From positions 96,885,639 through 96,949,638 of the forward strand of contig CM075653.1 of assembly GCA_037953625.1 (NCBI GenBank): a DNA stretch of 64,000 nt. Direction: 5' to 3'. Positions 10,226-19,490 of the stretch are shown here, piece after piece. The notes beneath the pieces were generated by a model. That model was given only the letters and a program-made list of their open reading frames with translations. It did no database searches and had not been told where the DNA came from. Origin of the DNA: Crotalaria pallida (taxonomy: Eukaryota > Streptophyta > Magnoliopsida > Fabales > Fabaceae). The first letter of the stretch is position 1; every line of letters starts with the position of its first letter. A program made the translations under genes and the position numbers.

Positions 10226-10749
10226 TATATGTATATGTTATATTTGAGGCTGAGACCTCCTGGCTTGGAGCCATTTTGTGTGAGACAGCTGTCATGCCCG
10301 CGTGGTAAAGGTCCTGTACTCCTGTTGGCTTCCGACTAGGTTTGGCTGGTGTACCGAGGAGATGTAGACGAGTGTGCTAACTTAAGAGCGTTTTCCCTTA
10401 TGATGCCTTTAAATCCCCTTTGCATCATTGAAGGTTCTGATTCATAAAACTTAATCAAGGAAAAGAAATAAAAGATGATAAGCTATGTAGAAGAGAAATC
10501 AGAGTGCGCAGCGGAAGCGCTTATGAGATGTGAAGAGAATGAGAATGAGGAAAGAGTAAAGGAATAAGCTGAGAATTTTGTTTGAGTGTGTATGTTTGTT
10601 TATATGTTGTTCTCTTGCATGTTTTTATATGCTTAATATTCTACCTATTGTAATCCCACACCTGTTGGCATCACATGTCTGGGAATACTTACTCTCTCTA
10701 CCCTCTCTGTCTATGTCTATGTGCCTATCCCCATATTGTCAACCCATAG
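10138..10749 (+). other. Proposed intron in LTR C (donor GTAAGT, acceptor before ORF)
   Basis: The donor GTG|GTAAGT is at 10138. At the other end a pyrimidine-rich stretch (about 10690-10745) ends in CATAG, followed by CCC and the ATG at 10753. E has the same pair 735 bp apart and I has it 621 bp apart. The proposed intron holds the palindrome GACAGCTGTC (10284-10293) and the conserved block GGTAAAGGTCCTGTACTCCTG (about 10306). There is no transcript evidence. Confidence 0.5.
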
Positions 10750-10752
10750 CCC

Positions 10753-11178
10753 ATGGACCCTGTTAAGTTTACCTTCGAGGTGCACAATGGAGGACAATGG
10801 GAAGTGAATAGTCGTGGATGGGAATGGCGTGGACCAGCGGAAGTTCGCATCTTCGACCCTGATCATACCCTTAGAGGGACTGCACCCGACTCTCGTAGAT
10901 GTCGTTTTGTGCTTTCGGATTTACAAGTTGGTGGACCGGCGGATTACCATGGTGGTTATCCGATGCCCTTGCCTATACGTATCGACCCAGAGGCCGAGGA
11001 ACTAGAGGAGTTGGACGAAGCCATGAACGAATTGTCCGATGACGCGTTCGAGGCCATGGAGGAGAGCGAACCCGAAGAAGACCCCGAGGAGGACCCTGAT
11101 GAGGAATTTCCTGGCGCAGAAGTAATGGATGTCGACCCGAGTGAGGCACCTCCCGCTATCTCATCACCATCAGCTTAG
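10753..11178 (+). CDS. LTR-encoded small acidic protein, element C (141 aa)
   Basis: No family is recognised. The frame begins MDPVKFTFEV, has a tryptophan-rich N-terminal block (GQWEV, RGWEWRG, AEVRIFDPDHTL) and a middle block RFVLSDLQVGGPADYHGG. From residue 78 the tail is strongly acidic with EEDPEEDPDEE. No signal peptide or membrane segment is visible. A homologue of 143 aa lies reversed in E (15067-15498), and a frame-broken one in I. C and E differ in the first 90 codons at about 32 synonymous and 19 replacement codons by my hand count, and at about 20 versus 4 in codons 50-90, so the protein seems selected. The acidic tail would suit a partner-binding or activation role, but that is inference. 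It ends 387 bp before the LTR end. Confidence 0.75.
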   Translation: MDPVKFTFEVHNGGQWEVNSRGWEWRGPAEVRIFDPDHTLRGTAPDSRRCRFVLSDLQVGGPADYHGGYPMPLPIRIDPEAEELEELDEAMNELSDDAFEAMEESEPEEDPEEDPDEEFPGAEVMDVDPSEAPPAISSPSA

Positions 11179-11565
11179 GGAACGTGTCGATAGTTTCCTT
11201 TCTCTTGTCTTATGGTATGTAATTCTTTGTATTTGTTACTACTAAACCATTGCGTATCCTGATGTAATCCCCGAACTAATTTCAATGAATGAAACTTTGG
11301 GCATCACTACTCTGATTTTAAAAGAAAATTTTAATAAGGGCGATTGAGTTGTGAAGACTCAAGTTGCAAAGTGTGGTGTCACGTGACACTTCGGTTTGGA
11401 ACTTGAAGCTTGGTATGGTGTATGAGAACTTCACTTTTAATTAAAGAGTTTTGAACTATACCGGTTCTCATATTCATGCAACACAACTACGTTTTAAAAA
11501 AAAAAATGGCCCTAAATTTTAGTAAATGAGGTTATGGTTTCAAGTGGCCGAATCGGGGTGTTACA

Positions 11566-11826
11566 GAGCATCTTCAATCTTGCTTTTGACTGCTTCTGGT
11601 TCAACTCTAATTCTTCAAAGCAACTGCTGAGCATGTTCTTGGTCTTCAGACCTCATACCTATGTCCGAGCATATTCTGAGCTTGACATCGGCTGACTTAG
11701 TCTTCTCTGAGCGATAACTCGGATTGATCACTTCCGAGTAAGCACCGAGCTGATTCATTTGACTTCATCAAAGCCTTGGCTGATAACCGAGCTATTTGTC
11801 TTCATCAAAATTTCTTTGATTCAACA
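11566..11826 (-). repeat. Element B 3' LTR start
   Basis: On the minus strand the LTR begins TGTTGAATC at 11826, directly after the polypurine tract aaaaagggggagat, and continues left through 11566 to 5445-5241. CCGAG/CTCGG words recur about every 20-60 bp. The first five bases (11566-11570) are the second copy of the C target duplication. Confidence 0.75.
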
Positions 11827-12320
11827 ATCTCCCCCTTTTTGATGATGACAAATGCTGTTGATTTTTGTGCGCTCCTCTGAATACATTCTCGGAAATTTAC
11901 TCGGAGATCTGAAGAGATGCTCGAAAAAACACTCCCCCTAAATGTATGCTCGAAAAACTGATCATCTGAACCAACAAACAGCCAATCTCCCATCTGAAAC
12001 ACCAAAAACAACAAACAACACCTCTCTCCCCCTTTTGGCATGATCAAAAAGGAGCCAAAGAATTAAGTACATTTGCCAAAAGAGAGAAATAAAGACGACA
12101 AACAAAAATTCTAACACCTTTCTCCCCCTTTGTTCTTATACGAAAACGGAACAAAAAAAATATCTTGTCCCCCAGAAAAGAATTTTAAACAGAAAAGACC
12201 GAGGAAGAGGCTTGGCAGGAGTTAAACAAAAGTTCGAACACATAAAGGGATCACGAACATACTTATATTGAAAGAAGATTTTCGACTTTGGTGACTTAGT
12301 TCAAAAATACTAAAAAACAC
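11827..12320 (-). other. Element B multiple polypurine tracts and 3' untranslated region
   Basis: On the minus strand, tracts of the AAAGGGGGAGA type occur near 11830, 11933, 12026, 12121 and 12170 between the pol stop and the LTR. This multi-tract arrangement matches that of A and marks B as a Sirevirus. The 80-codon frame here is not a gene. Confidence 0.75.
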
Positions 12321-13249
12321 TTAGCTTATACTGGATTCATCCAGAATGCCGAGCTCTGTTCGAATACGATAAAATGTTTCTCTCGGCAGAGGCTTTGTAA
12401 ACACATCGACTAACTGTTTATCAGTACTAACAAATTCTTTTTCACAGTCACCTTTTTGAACATGATCTCGCAAAAAGTGATGTCTAATTTCAATGTGTTT
12501 TGTTCGTGAATGATATACTGGATTCTTGGTGAGATTGATTGCACTTGTATTGTCACATTTGATAGGAATGTGATCCAATGTCAAGTCAAAGTCGGATAGT
12601 TGCTGTTTCATCCAAAGGATTTGAGCACAACAACTTCCCACTGCAATGTAATCAGCCTCTGCGGTTGACAGAGCAACACATGCTTGCTTTTTAGAAAACC
12701 AAGACACTAGAGAACTTCCCAAAAGATGACAAGTTCCACTAGTGCTTTTTCGATCAAGCTTGCATCCCGCAAAATCTGAGTCTGAATACCCAATCAAACT
12801 AAGGTCGGCATCCTTAGGATACCAAAGTCCAGTATTCATAGTTCCTTTTAAGTATTTAAAAATTCGTTTAATAGCCGACAAGTGAGACTCTTTTGGATCG
12901 GCTTGAAACCGAGCACACATGCAGACTCCGAACATAATGTCGGTCTGAGATGCAGTTAAATATAGAAGACTTCCTATCATACCTCTATATTTACTTACAT
13001 CCACCGACTTATCTGACTCATCCTTGTCAAGGTAGCATGAAGTGCTCATCGGGGTTGCTGCACTTTTGAAGTTCTCCATCCCGAATCTCTTTAAGATCTC
13101 CTTGCAGTACTTGCCTTGATGCACAAAGATGCCTCCTTCTACTTGTTTCACTTGTAGTCCGAGGAAAAATGTGAGCTTGCCCATCATTGACATCTCAAAC
13201 TTGCCCTTCATTAGGTCTGAAAACTTCTTGCATAAAGACATATTAGTAG
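12321..13249 (-). pseudogene. pol: Element B pol: end of RT plus RNase H (Ty1/copia)
   Basis: The minus-strand frame reads the connection after the copia RT active site (SLCKKFSDLMKGKFEMSMMG, FFLGLQVKQ) and the PMSTSCYL..KYRGMIGSLLYLT block. The RNase H follows with catalytic residues in YSDSDFAG, STAEADYIA and CDNTSAI, then TKHIEIRHHFLRD and ends LDESSIS. It is open from the junction to its natural stop at 12321. About 28 codons upstream of 13249 are read from the inserted element D and are not pol. Gag, protease, integrase and the RT catalytic core lie right of D, outside the window. Confidence 0.92.
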
Positions 13250-14659
13250 TGTAACACCCTGTTCTTTTATAAAGGGAATAAAATAATTTATTGAGAATGT
13301 TGTTGCGAAAAAAATAATAATTCCCTTTACTCAAAAATAGTGAATAAAATTTTTCCTTTTCAAATTACATCATCTCAGGGTTACAATGGACCAGATTCAA
13401 TGGAGCATCTTCCTTCTTCGCTTGAGTCTCTGGCTTGGGCAGATTGGCTAACTCTGGTTAAAGCTTGTACCTACCACACAAACATGGTAGATGGGAGTAA
13501 GTCACTTGTCATATCGCATAAGCAGAATAATGATTGAGTCATACACACATGCAACCATCATAAAGCAAATGATGCATGCTACACAAGTGCCTCATCAATC
13601 ATAGTCATTATCTCATTACTCTGCATGTAATGTCTGACTCTTCTTTTGCTCACGAAAGGGGTTCATAGATATATTCATCACTTTCTAAAAACATCATGAC
13701 TGTACAAGGGTCACATGTATACTGGGCTACGACGCTTACAGATACACCCCTTCATATCTGCGACAGGTCCTTTCCTAAGGGACACGTCATACCGAGACGT
13801 TAATATTGATATACTGCTTACGAATAGCGTCCTATCCGCAACAGGCCTTTTCCCACAAGACACAACATATAGGGATTCATGGCTATACCGCTTACAAATA
13901 GCGTCCTACCCGCAACGGGTCCTTTCCCAAGGGACACGGTATACCGGGATTTTTGATCTTCCGCTTACGAATAATGTCCTATTCGCAACGGCTCCTTTTC
14001 CACAGGAGGGATCCTTATCATTCTCATTTATGCCCTTGTACTCATTCCATTATAAAATACTTGTGCTCTATGAATTCCTTCGTGCTTAGTGTCCACACAA
14101 AAATGTACGTAATGCATGAAAAGTGCAAGATTAAATTGTCATGATCTCATTAATCATATCTTTCAATTAACTTCCCAATAGGGGTAGCTTTCAAGCAAAC
14201 CCAACCAATTCACATCATTAACTGTCATCAGACAATTAACGTCCACTTATCTTAGTTAATCATATTAAATTATTTACCCATAAAAGAACTTATACAGAGG
14301 ACAATATAAAACTAGAAAACATAAATAATTAAATCATCAAGGCATATAATTTTTGTACTAATAATCAACGAGCCTTAAATCTAAATAAATAAAAAAAAGT
14401 AAATTAAATAACTTGAGTTACTATAATCATTTTTTTAGTTTAATTGAATTTTAGCCTGAATAGTCGATTATCGTAATTCGATTATCAGACCTGAGAGTAG
14501 ACTCAGGTTCCTTCTCAATTCATTTAAGTTACAAACTTCTTTCTTCCTTCTTAAGTAACCATCAGGGACTCTCAGGAACTTATTTAAAATCAGTTCTAGA
14601 CCTAAGTTAATGTAATTAACTATACCTTCCTTTCTTACAATATTATTGCCAATTTGCAA
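13250..14659. mobile_element. Element D: left part of a TGTAACA-type LTR inserted in B pol
   Basis: It starts TGTAACACCCTG right after agtag (13245-13249) and interrupts the B reading frame just downstream of the RT active site. It is itself cut at 14660 by E, so only 1.4 kb are visible. The terminal word matches the giant-LTR group, but I cannot align the rest to C, E or F with confidence, so its orientation is left open. It contains the tandem repeats at 13733-14010 and no credible gene; 14010-14659 is AT-rich without visible features. Confidence 0.6.
13733..14010. repeat. Tandem repeat, four units of about 73-82 bp
   Basis: Units begin at about 13733, 13814, 13888 and 13961. Each has the order CGCTTACgAATAgCGTCCTAtCCGCAAC, then CCTTTcCcAaGGGACAC, then TATACCGGGAT or a variant. 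The last unit is truncated after about 50 bp. Small frames such as 13715-14089 only read through this array. Confidence 0.8.
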
Positions 14660-15066
14660 TGTAACACCCCGATTTGGCAACTTGAAAATATACTTCTTTA
14701 ATCATAAAATGTAGTAAAAATGTGGGCACATTTTTTTTTAAAACATGTAACATGAATAAGTAACATGGGCATGAGAACCGTTAAGTATTCAAAACTCTTT
14801 TACAATTAAAATAGGGTTCTCACACATCATGTTAAGCTTCAAGTTCCAAACCGAGATGTCACAGGACACCGCACTTTGAAACTTACTTCTTTTAAATTCA
14901 CTTATCATAGCCCATTATCTTTCATAACTCAAATCAATAGTGCCCATAGAAAACTTTCTTCATACACATAAGTTTTGGGGTTACAGGATGGTACTGCAAG
15001 GATAAATAAGTAAATACAGGGAAACATAATACTCCTAATAAAATAAAGGAACTACCACCAGGTCCA

Positions 15067-15498
15067 CTAAGCTGATGCTGAAGGATCCACAGGAGGTGCC
15101 TCACTAGGGTCGAACTCGAACACCTCAGCCTCCGGGTAGTCTGAGTCCTCATTAGGATCCTCTTCCGGATCTTCCTCAGGTTCATCCTCTTGCATGGCCT
15201 CGAATGCTTCGTCCGGTAAATCGTCCAGAGCCTCATCCAGCTCCTCTAGCTCCTCAGCCTCGGGATCAATCCGTGCAGGCAAAGGCATCAGATGCCCACC
15301 ATGGTAGTCAGCTGGTCCTCCAGTCTGCAAGTCCGAAAGCACAAAGCGACAGGTGCGAGTGTCGGGCGTTGTCCCTTGCAGGGTATGGTTTGGGTCAAAG
15401 ATGCGAACCTCAGTGACTCCACGCCAGTCCCAACCTCTATAATTCACTTCCCATCTTCCTTCGCCTCGGATGTCGAACGTAAACTTGACGGGATCCAT
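15067..15498 (-). CDS. LTR-encoded small acidic protein, element E (143 aa)
   Basis: It is homologous over its whole length to the ORF at 10753-11178, with the same start MDPVKFTF, the same WEV.YRGWDWRG and RIFDPNHTL motifs and the same RFVLSDLQTGGPADYHGG core. The acidic tail ends SEAPPVDPSASA. The ATG is three bases after a CATAG acceptor-like site (minus strand 15504-15502), preceded by pyrimidine-rich DNA. The frame is intact although LTR E is decayed elsewhere. It has no known family. The open frame at 15292-15600 on the other strand is its shadow. Confidence 0.75.
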   Translation of the reverse strand: MDPVKFTFDIRGEGRWEVNYRGWDWRGVTEVRIFDPNHTLQGTTPDTRTCRFVLSDLQTGGPADYHGGHLMPLPARIDPEAEELEELDEALDDLPDEAFEAMQEDEPEEDPEEDPNEDSDYPEAEVFEFDPSEAPPVDPSASA

Positions 15499-15501
15499 AG
15501 G

Positions 15502-16236
15502 CTATGGGATAGACATCATAACAACAAGCGTACAGAACAGAAATTTCGAGAGAGAAAGTATTCCCAAGAATGTGATGCCAACAGTGTGGAATTACAATAG
15601 GCAAGATATTAAGAAATAACAATAACATATATAAACATTCTCATATTATTCACATCATTAACATTCAGATCACTTGTTCTTATCAACATCATCACTTTCT
15701 CTTTCTCCAAAATTCTTTACATAGCCACGTCACTTTCTGTGAATCTCATATCTTCACATTATTTTCCATTTCCATACCACCTCATATGCTATTTCATTCT
15801 TTCATCTTTGAAATAATTTCTTAATATTATACAATTTATCTTTTCTTATTTATGTCTTATGAATTCGTATCCATCAATGATGCGGGGGAAAATTAATCAT
15901 CATTGAGGAGGGGTCGCTCAATACAGTTAGCACACACGTCTACATCTCCTCGGTAATCCACCCAACCTAGTCGGAAGCAAACAGGAGTACAGGACCTTTA
16001 CCACGCGGGCACGACAGCTGTCTCAACAATTGTCTCCAAGCCAGGAAAACTATAGAAAACTCGGGTACAGTCTCAAAACATTTCATATCATATATATCAA
16101 TTCATATAATCAAGGCTCACTGTAGAAAACTTGGGTACAGTGGCAATCTAGATGCCTCGTTCCAGTCCCTCTCACTGTTCAAGATTTGCAATCTTGGGGG
16201 CGACAGTACTATTCTAGTCTGCGGTGCAGAACTTAC
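15502..16236 (-). other. Proposed intron in LTR E
   Basis: On the minus strand the donor GTAAGT starts at 16236, and the acceptor ends ..CCCATAG at 15502, just before CCTATGG. The 735 bp between hold the palindrome GACAGCTGTC and the block that reads GGTAAAGGTCCTGTACTCCTG in LTR sense. The layout matches C and I. This is inferred from conserved signals only. Confidence 0.48.
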
Positions 16237-16380
16237 CACGGCATTGGAACCCAGTCCCTACCACGTTCGTATACCACATGTGGAGTTTGTTCTGCCTAGA
16301 AAGTACTCTAGACTTCTCGACGTTTCACCGTCATTGTCCTCCCCTAATGCAATCTCCACCTGAGCACCCACAGATACCCA
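16200..16380 (-). other. Conserved structured island, element E copy
   Basis: Outer stem: AGTACTATTCTAG (16205-16217) with CTAGAAAGTACT (16296-16307), one bulged base. Inner stem: CAGAAC (16227-16232) with GTTCTG (16289-16294). The hairpin equivalent to the UNCG loop of C is at 16362-16379 but has a UGUG loop and several G-U pairs. The outer-stem sequence differs from C and I, yet pairing is retained. Confidence 0.68.
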
Positions 16381-18494
16381 TGGTTCCTTCCTCTCCACTA
16401 CTTCGATATCCCACTCATAGCTCACCGCGTTAATCCAAGTCTTTTAAGAGTCTTTTAATATTTTAATTAACGTCTTAGTCCTAAGGTCGGCTCATCCTTA
16501 GTGCATCCCTTCAACGAGTCCCGACCACTAACTATCACAATACATCTCTTTTCTCAACATAGCACAGAGTTGGGATCGCATCAACAAACTTGCATCTCGT
16601 TTCTCAATCTTTCTCAACTTCTCATTTCATAACTTTCTCAAATCTCATTTCATAAATTTCTCAAAATTGCATTTCATAATCCGTCTCAAAAATCTCATTT
16701 CATCATCTTCTCAAAATATCCTTTCATAAACTTTCTCAAAAATATCATTTTGTAAGATTCCTCAAAATATCGTTTCACAAATTTTCTCAAAAACATTGTT
16801 TCACAAACTTTCTCAAAAATATTATTTTGTAAACTTTTTCAAAAATATCGTTTCACAGATTTTCTCAAAATATCATTTTGCAAACTTTTTCAAAAAATAT
16901 CATTTCACAAATTTTCTCAAAAAATCATTCTGTAAACTTTCTTAAAAATCTCAGTTGTAAACCTTCTCAAAAATCTCCATTCATGATCATCCGTAAGATA
17001 ACAACATATCTCCATTGGGATATCAGCCCACTGGCTTCATCTAGTTCAGCTCTCATCATATCTCACTTTAGTAAACATCAACAACATCACTTTCCCCAGC
17101 TCTGGCTCATCCATATCATCATCCTCAAATCTTTCCCCAATCTCAACTCTTTATCTCTTTCCTTTCAATTCCACATCTCCATTCATTACTTGATCTTTTC
17201 TAAGACAATACAACAATTCTTCTTATATTTCTCCCTCATAAATATCATCAACATTATTCTCATGATCATTATTTCCATTATCATTCACAACACAGATTTC
17301 ATCATGCATAATAAATTCTTAAATAAATAAACAACATACTAGCATTCAGACATCATCACATAAAATTCATCACACACTCTCACGTTGTAACATCCCGCGT
17401 TTTCCGACTAGGACGAATAAAACTTTATTAAAGAAAAAGTTTTACGATAGTGTTTTACAAAGGTCTTCGATGAAGTATTTTATTCGATTTCGAAATAAAG
17501 TGTTGATTTTACGGAGTTTTGGCAAACAAATATTTTTATGAAGTTAGTGAAAATGATTTTTATTGAATGAGGATTGATTTGATTAATAAGAAATGAAAAA
17601 AATGATTTTTATTGTTGGAGATTTGTTTTGAAAATGAATTTCTTTATGGATTTTCCTAAATGTGTTAACTTTGAAAATCCATAACTTTTTAACCGTAACT
17701 CCGATTTTTATGATCTTTATATCAAAACGATCGTATCGAAATGTAGTTTTCAAAATGTATCTTTTATAATTTTCTGGGTTGGTTTGCGAAAATTCTTTTT
17801 CAGAGCTGTAAAGGACGAATTTTAGAAAAATAAATCATGAAAAATGGTTTTTTGATTTTTAATGAATTTTTCCTTTTGGGATTATCTTTAATATATTAAA
17901 ATATGATTTTAGAAAATGAAGTAAGGGCCATAAGTGCAACCAATAAGTGCAGTTTATTATTTAGAGGAAAAAGTGTGAATGTGTGTGTTTGATTAAGTTA
18001 ATTTTTTTGGTGAATAAGTGTATGATTGATTGATAAATGTGTGCCTATATGTGTATGTGTGATGAATTGATGAATGTGATTTATTAAAGTTAATTGTCTT
18101 ATGTGTGTAAATGTGATTTCCTAAGTGATGTTGCATTATTAGTAACTATAAGGTGATTAGAAAATAAAAAGTAGGACATGTGTGTGCATGTGGGAGTGCC
18201 ATGGTTGGTGTGGGTGTGCATGAAGAAATACATGTGTGGTTGTGTATGTGTGACACGTGGTGCATGGGGTGTATGTGTGTGTTTGTGAAGCATGTGCTTG
18301 GTGAATAAGCTAGGAAGGGAATAAAAATAAAAAGAAAAAAAAAATGAAAACTTGGGGACCAAGTAGCTAGAAGTCTTAGACTACCCCCTAGGTGCATGAT
18401 GCTTCAATCCTTAGTCCATTTCCTCTCATTTCTTTCCTTTCCATTCCCTTCTTTCATTTCCTTTCCTTATCACACTTCCAACCCAAACACCTAA

Positions 18495-18524
18495 GTCTCA
18501 AAGAGCAACATTAGCTCTTGAGAC
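18495..18524 (+). other. Hairpin I, element F LTR1 copy
   Basis: GTCTCAAAGAGC, loop AACATTA, GCTCTTGAGAC: eleven pairs with one bulged A, about 1.1 kb into the LTR. It is followed by an A-run and an AG-rich stretch. The copies in LTR2 (near 25537) and LTR3 (near 52547) keep it. C and I have the same hairpin with different stem bases. Confidence 0.62.
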
Positions 18525-18729
18525 ACATAAAAAAAAAGAGAGAGAGAGAACCATGAGAGAAAGAGAAGAAAACCGTGAGGGAGAGAAGAAAGGAAGGAGA
18601 GAAAGCTTTGATTCCTAATTTATCTTCATTCATCTTCATAGGTATAGACTTGGTCTTTGTTGTTCTTCTTTCTCTACTAATTTTATTTTTGGTTTTGTTG
18701 TATAAGTGTTGATCTACTTAAAGTTTGTT

Positions 18730-19490
18730 CTTGCATGTTGATTTCTAAGATGGATCTATGTTTTTCAAAGAAAAATAAATGGAGATTTAAAATTTTAAAA
18801 CAAAAATGAACATGCAAAAAATGATTAAAGAGTGATTCGGTTTTTATAATTATTTTGTGTAAATAATTCTTGTTTCCTTGATGCACTTTGATTTTATTCA
18901 TGTATTTAGAAAAAGAAATCAATTTTTAAAGTGGTTCTTGATGCATGTTTGTCTTTAAGCTAGATCTAATGTTTTTCTTTGCATCCACATGATTTTCTCA
19001 AATGGATCTTAATTTTTCTTAGATGCATGTGAAGGGTTTTGATTTAAAATGAGAAATCTACTATGTTTTAAAGCTTGATGTTCAAATCGGTTTCAAAAGG
19101 ATTTTTGTGCTCATGATTTTGTTTTCTTACTTGTTTCGATTTTATGTGCATGTAAAGGAAATTATTTTTAATAAGAAAATTTAATCTAAGCAGGAAATTT
19201 TTAATAAAATGAACTTACTTTCTTGATGTATGTTTCGGTTTTGCTTAGATTTGTAGAAAAGATTTTTTAATTGAAGTAGGTGATGCATGCATGTGTAGAT
19301 CTAGTGAAAAGAATTAGGCTTTGATGATAGTTTTTGATTTTCTCTTAAAGTCTTGATTTTGGTTCTTGAATGTTAATGCATGTGTAATTTTCCTTGAGAT
19401 CTATGAATTCCAAGTGTGTGCATGTAAAGATCTAGGATAGTTTAGTTTGAATATTGATTTTTAGTTTAAGAGGCTTGATTTTATGTGATG
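18730..19490 (+). promoter_or_regulatory. TGCATG (RY-type) motif field in F LTR
   Basis: At least nine TGCATG words occur in about 760 bp, among them gatgcatgcatgtgtag near 19286, mostly as gatgcatgt. The same field is present in LTR2 and LTR3. It matches the RY core used by B3-domain seed regulators; function is unproven. Confidence 0.45.

Larger units (their letters stand above)
5446..11565 (+). mobile_element. Element C: 6.12 kb solo giant LTR (Tekay/Del-like)
   Basis: It starts TGTAACATCCCG and ends CGGGGTGTTACA, with target duplication GAGCA at 5441-5445 and 11566-11570. No primer binding site, gag or pol is present. The equivalent unit in element F is directly bounded by a primer binding site, which shows that such 6 kb units are LTRs. 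C is therefore most simply a solo LTR left by LTR-LTR recombination. It shares conserved islands with E, F and I but is otherwise well diverged. It encodes one supported protein (10753-11178). About 5446-9950 is AT-rich leader-like DNA with no credible gene. Confidence 0.85.
14660..17385 (-). mobile_element. Element E: reversed giant LTR, interrupted by F
   Basis: It starts TGTAACACCCCGATTTGGC, the reverse complement of the giant-LTR 3' end, after tgcaa (14655-14659), the likely target duplication. Reading on the minus strand it has the same order as C: structured island (16200-16420), conserved GACAGCTGTC palindrome (16013-16022), acidic-protein ORF (15067-15498) and LTR end. F is inserted at 17386 after cacgt. 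The remaining 5' part would lie right of F, beyond the window. 16440-17385 is a decayed tract of repeated ttctcaaaa(t)at words with no gene. Confidence 0.82.

Noticed and set aside
10011..10295. 94-codon minus-strand frame and its 73-codon plus-strand partner over the conserved island, also at 27192-27416 and 22051-22284
   Set aside because: Conservation here follows stem pairing and splice-like signals on the plus strand. The frames differ in length and start between families and are not kept in E.
13250..13334. The first 28 codons of the 337-codon frame as part of B pol
   Set aside because: They come from element D beyond the insertion point; copia RT sequence begins only at 13249.
18099..18397. 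Overlapping minus-strand frames of 83-87 codons, repeated at 25144-25442 and partly at 42065-42268 and 52172-52435
   Set aside because: They are translations of TG-rich and pyrimidine-rich LTR DNA antisense to F. They recur only because the LTR recurs, show no domain and are broken in LTR3.
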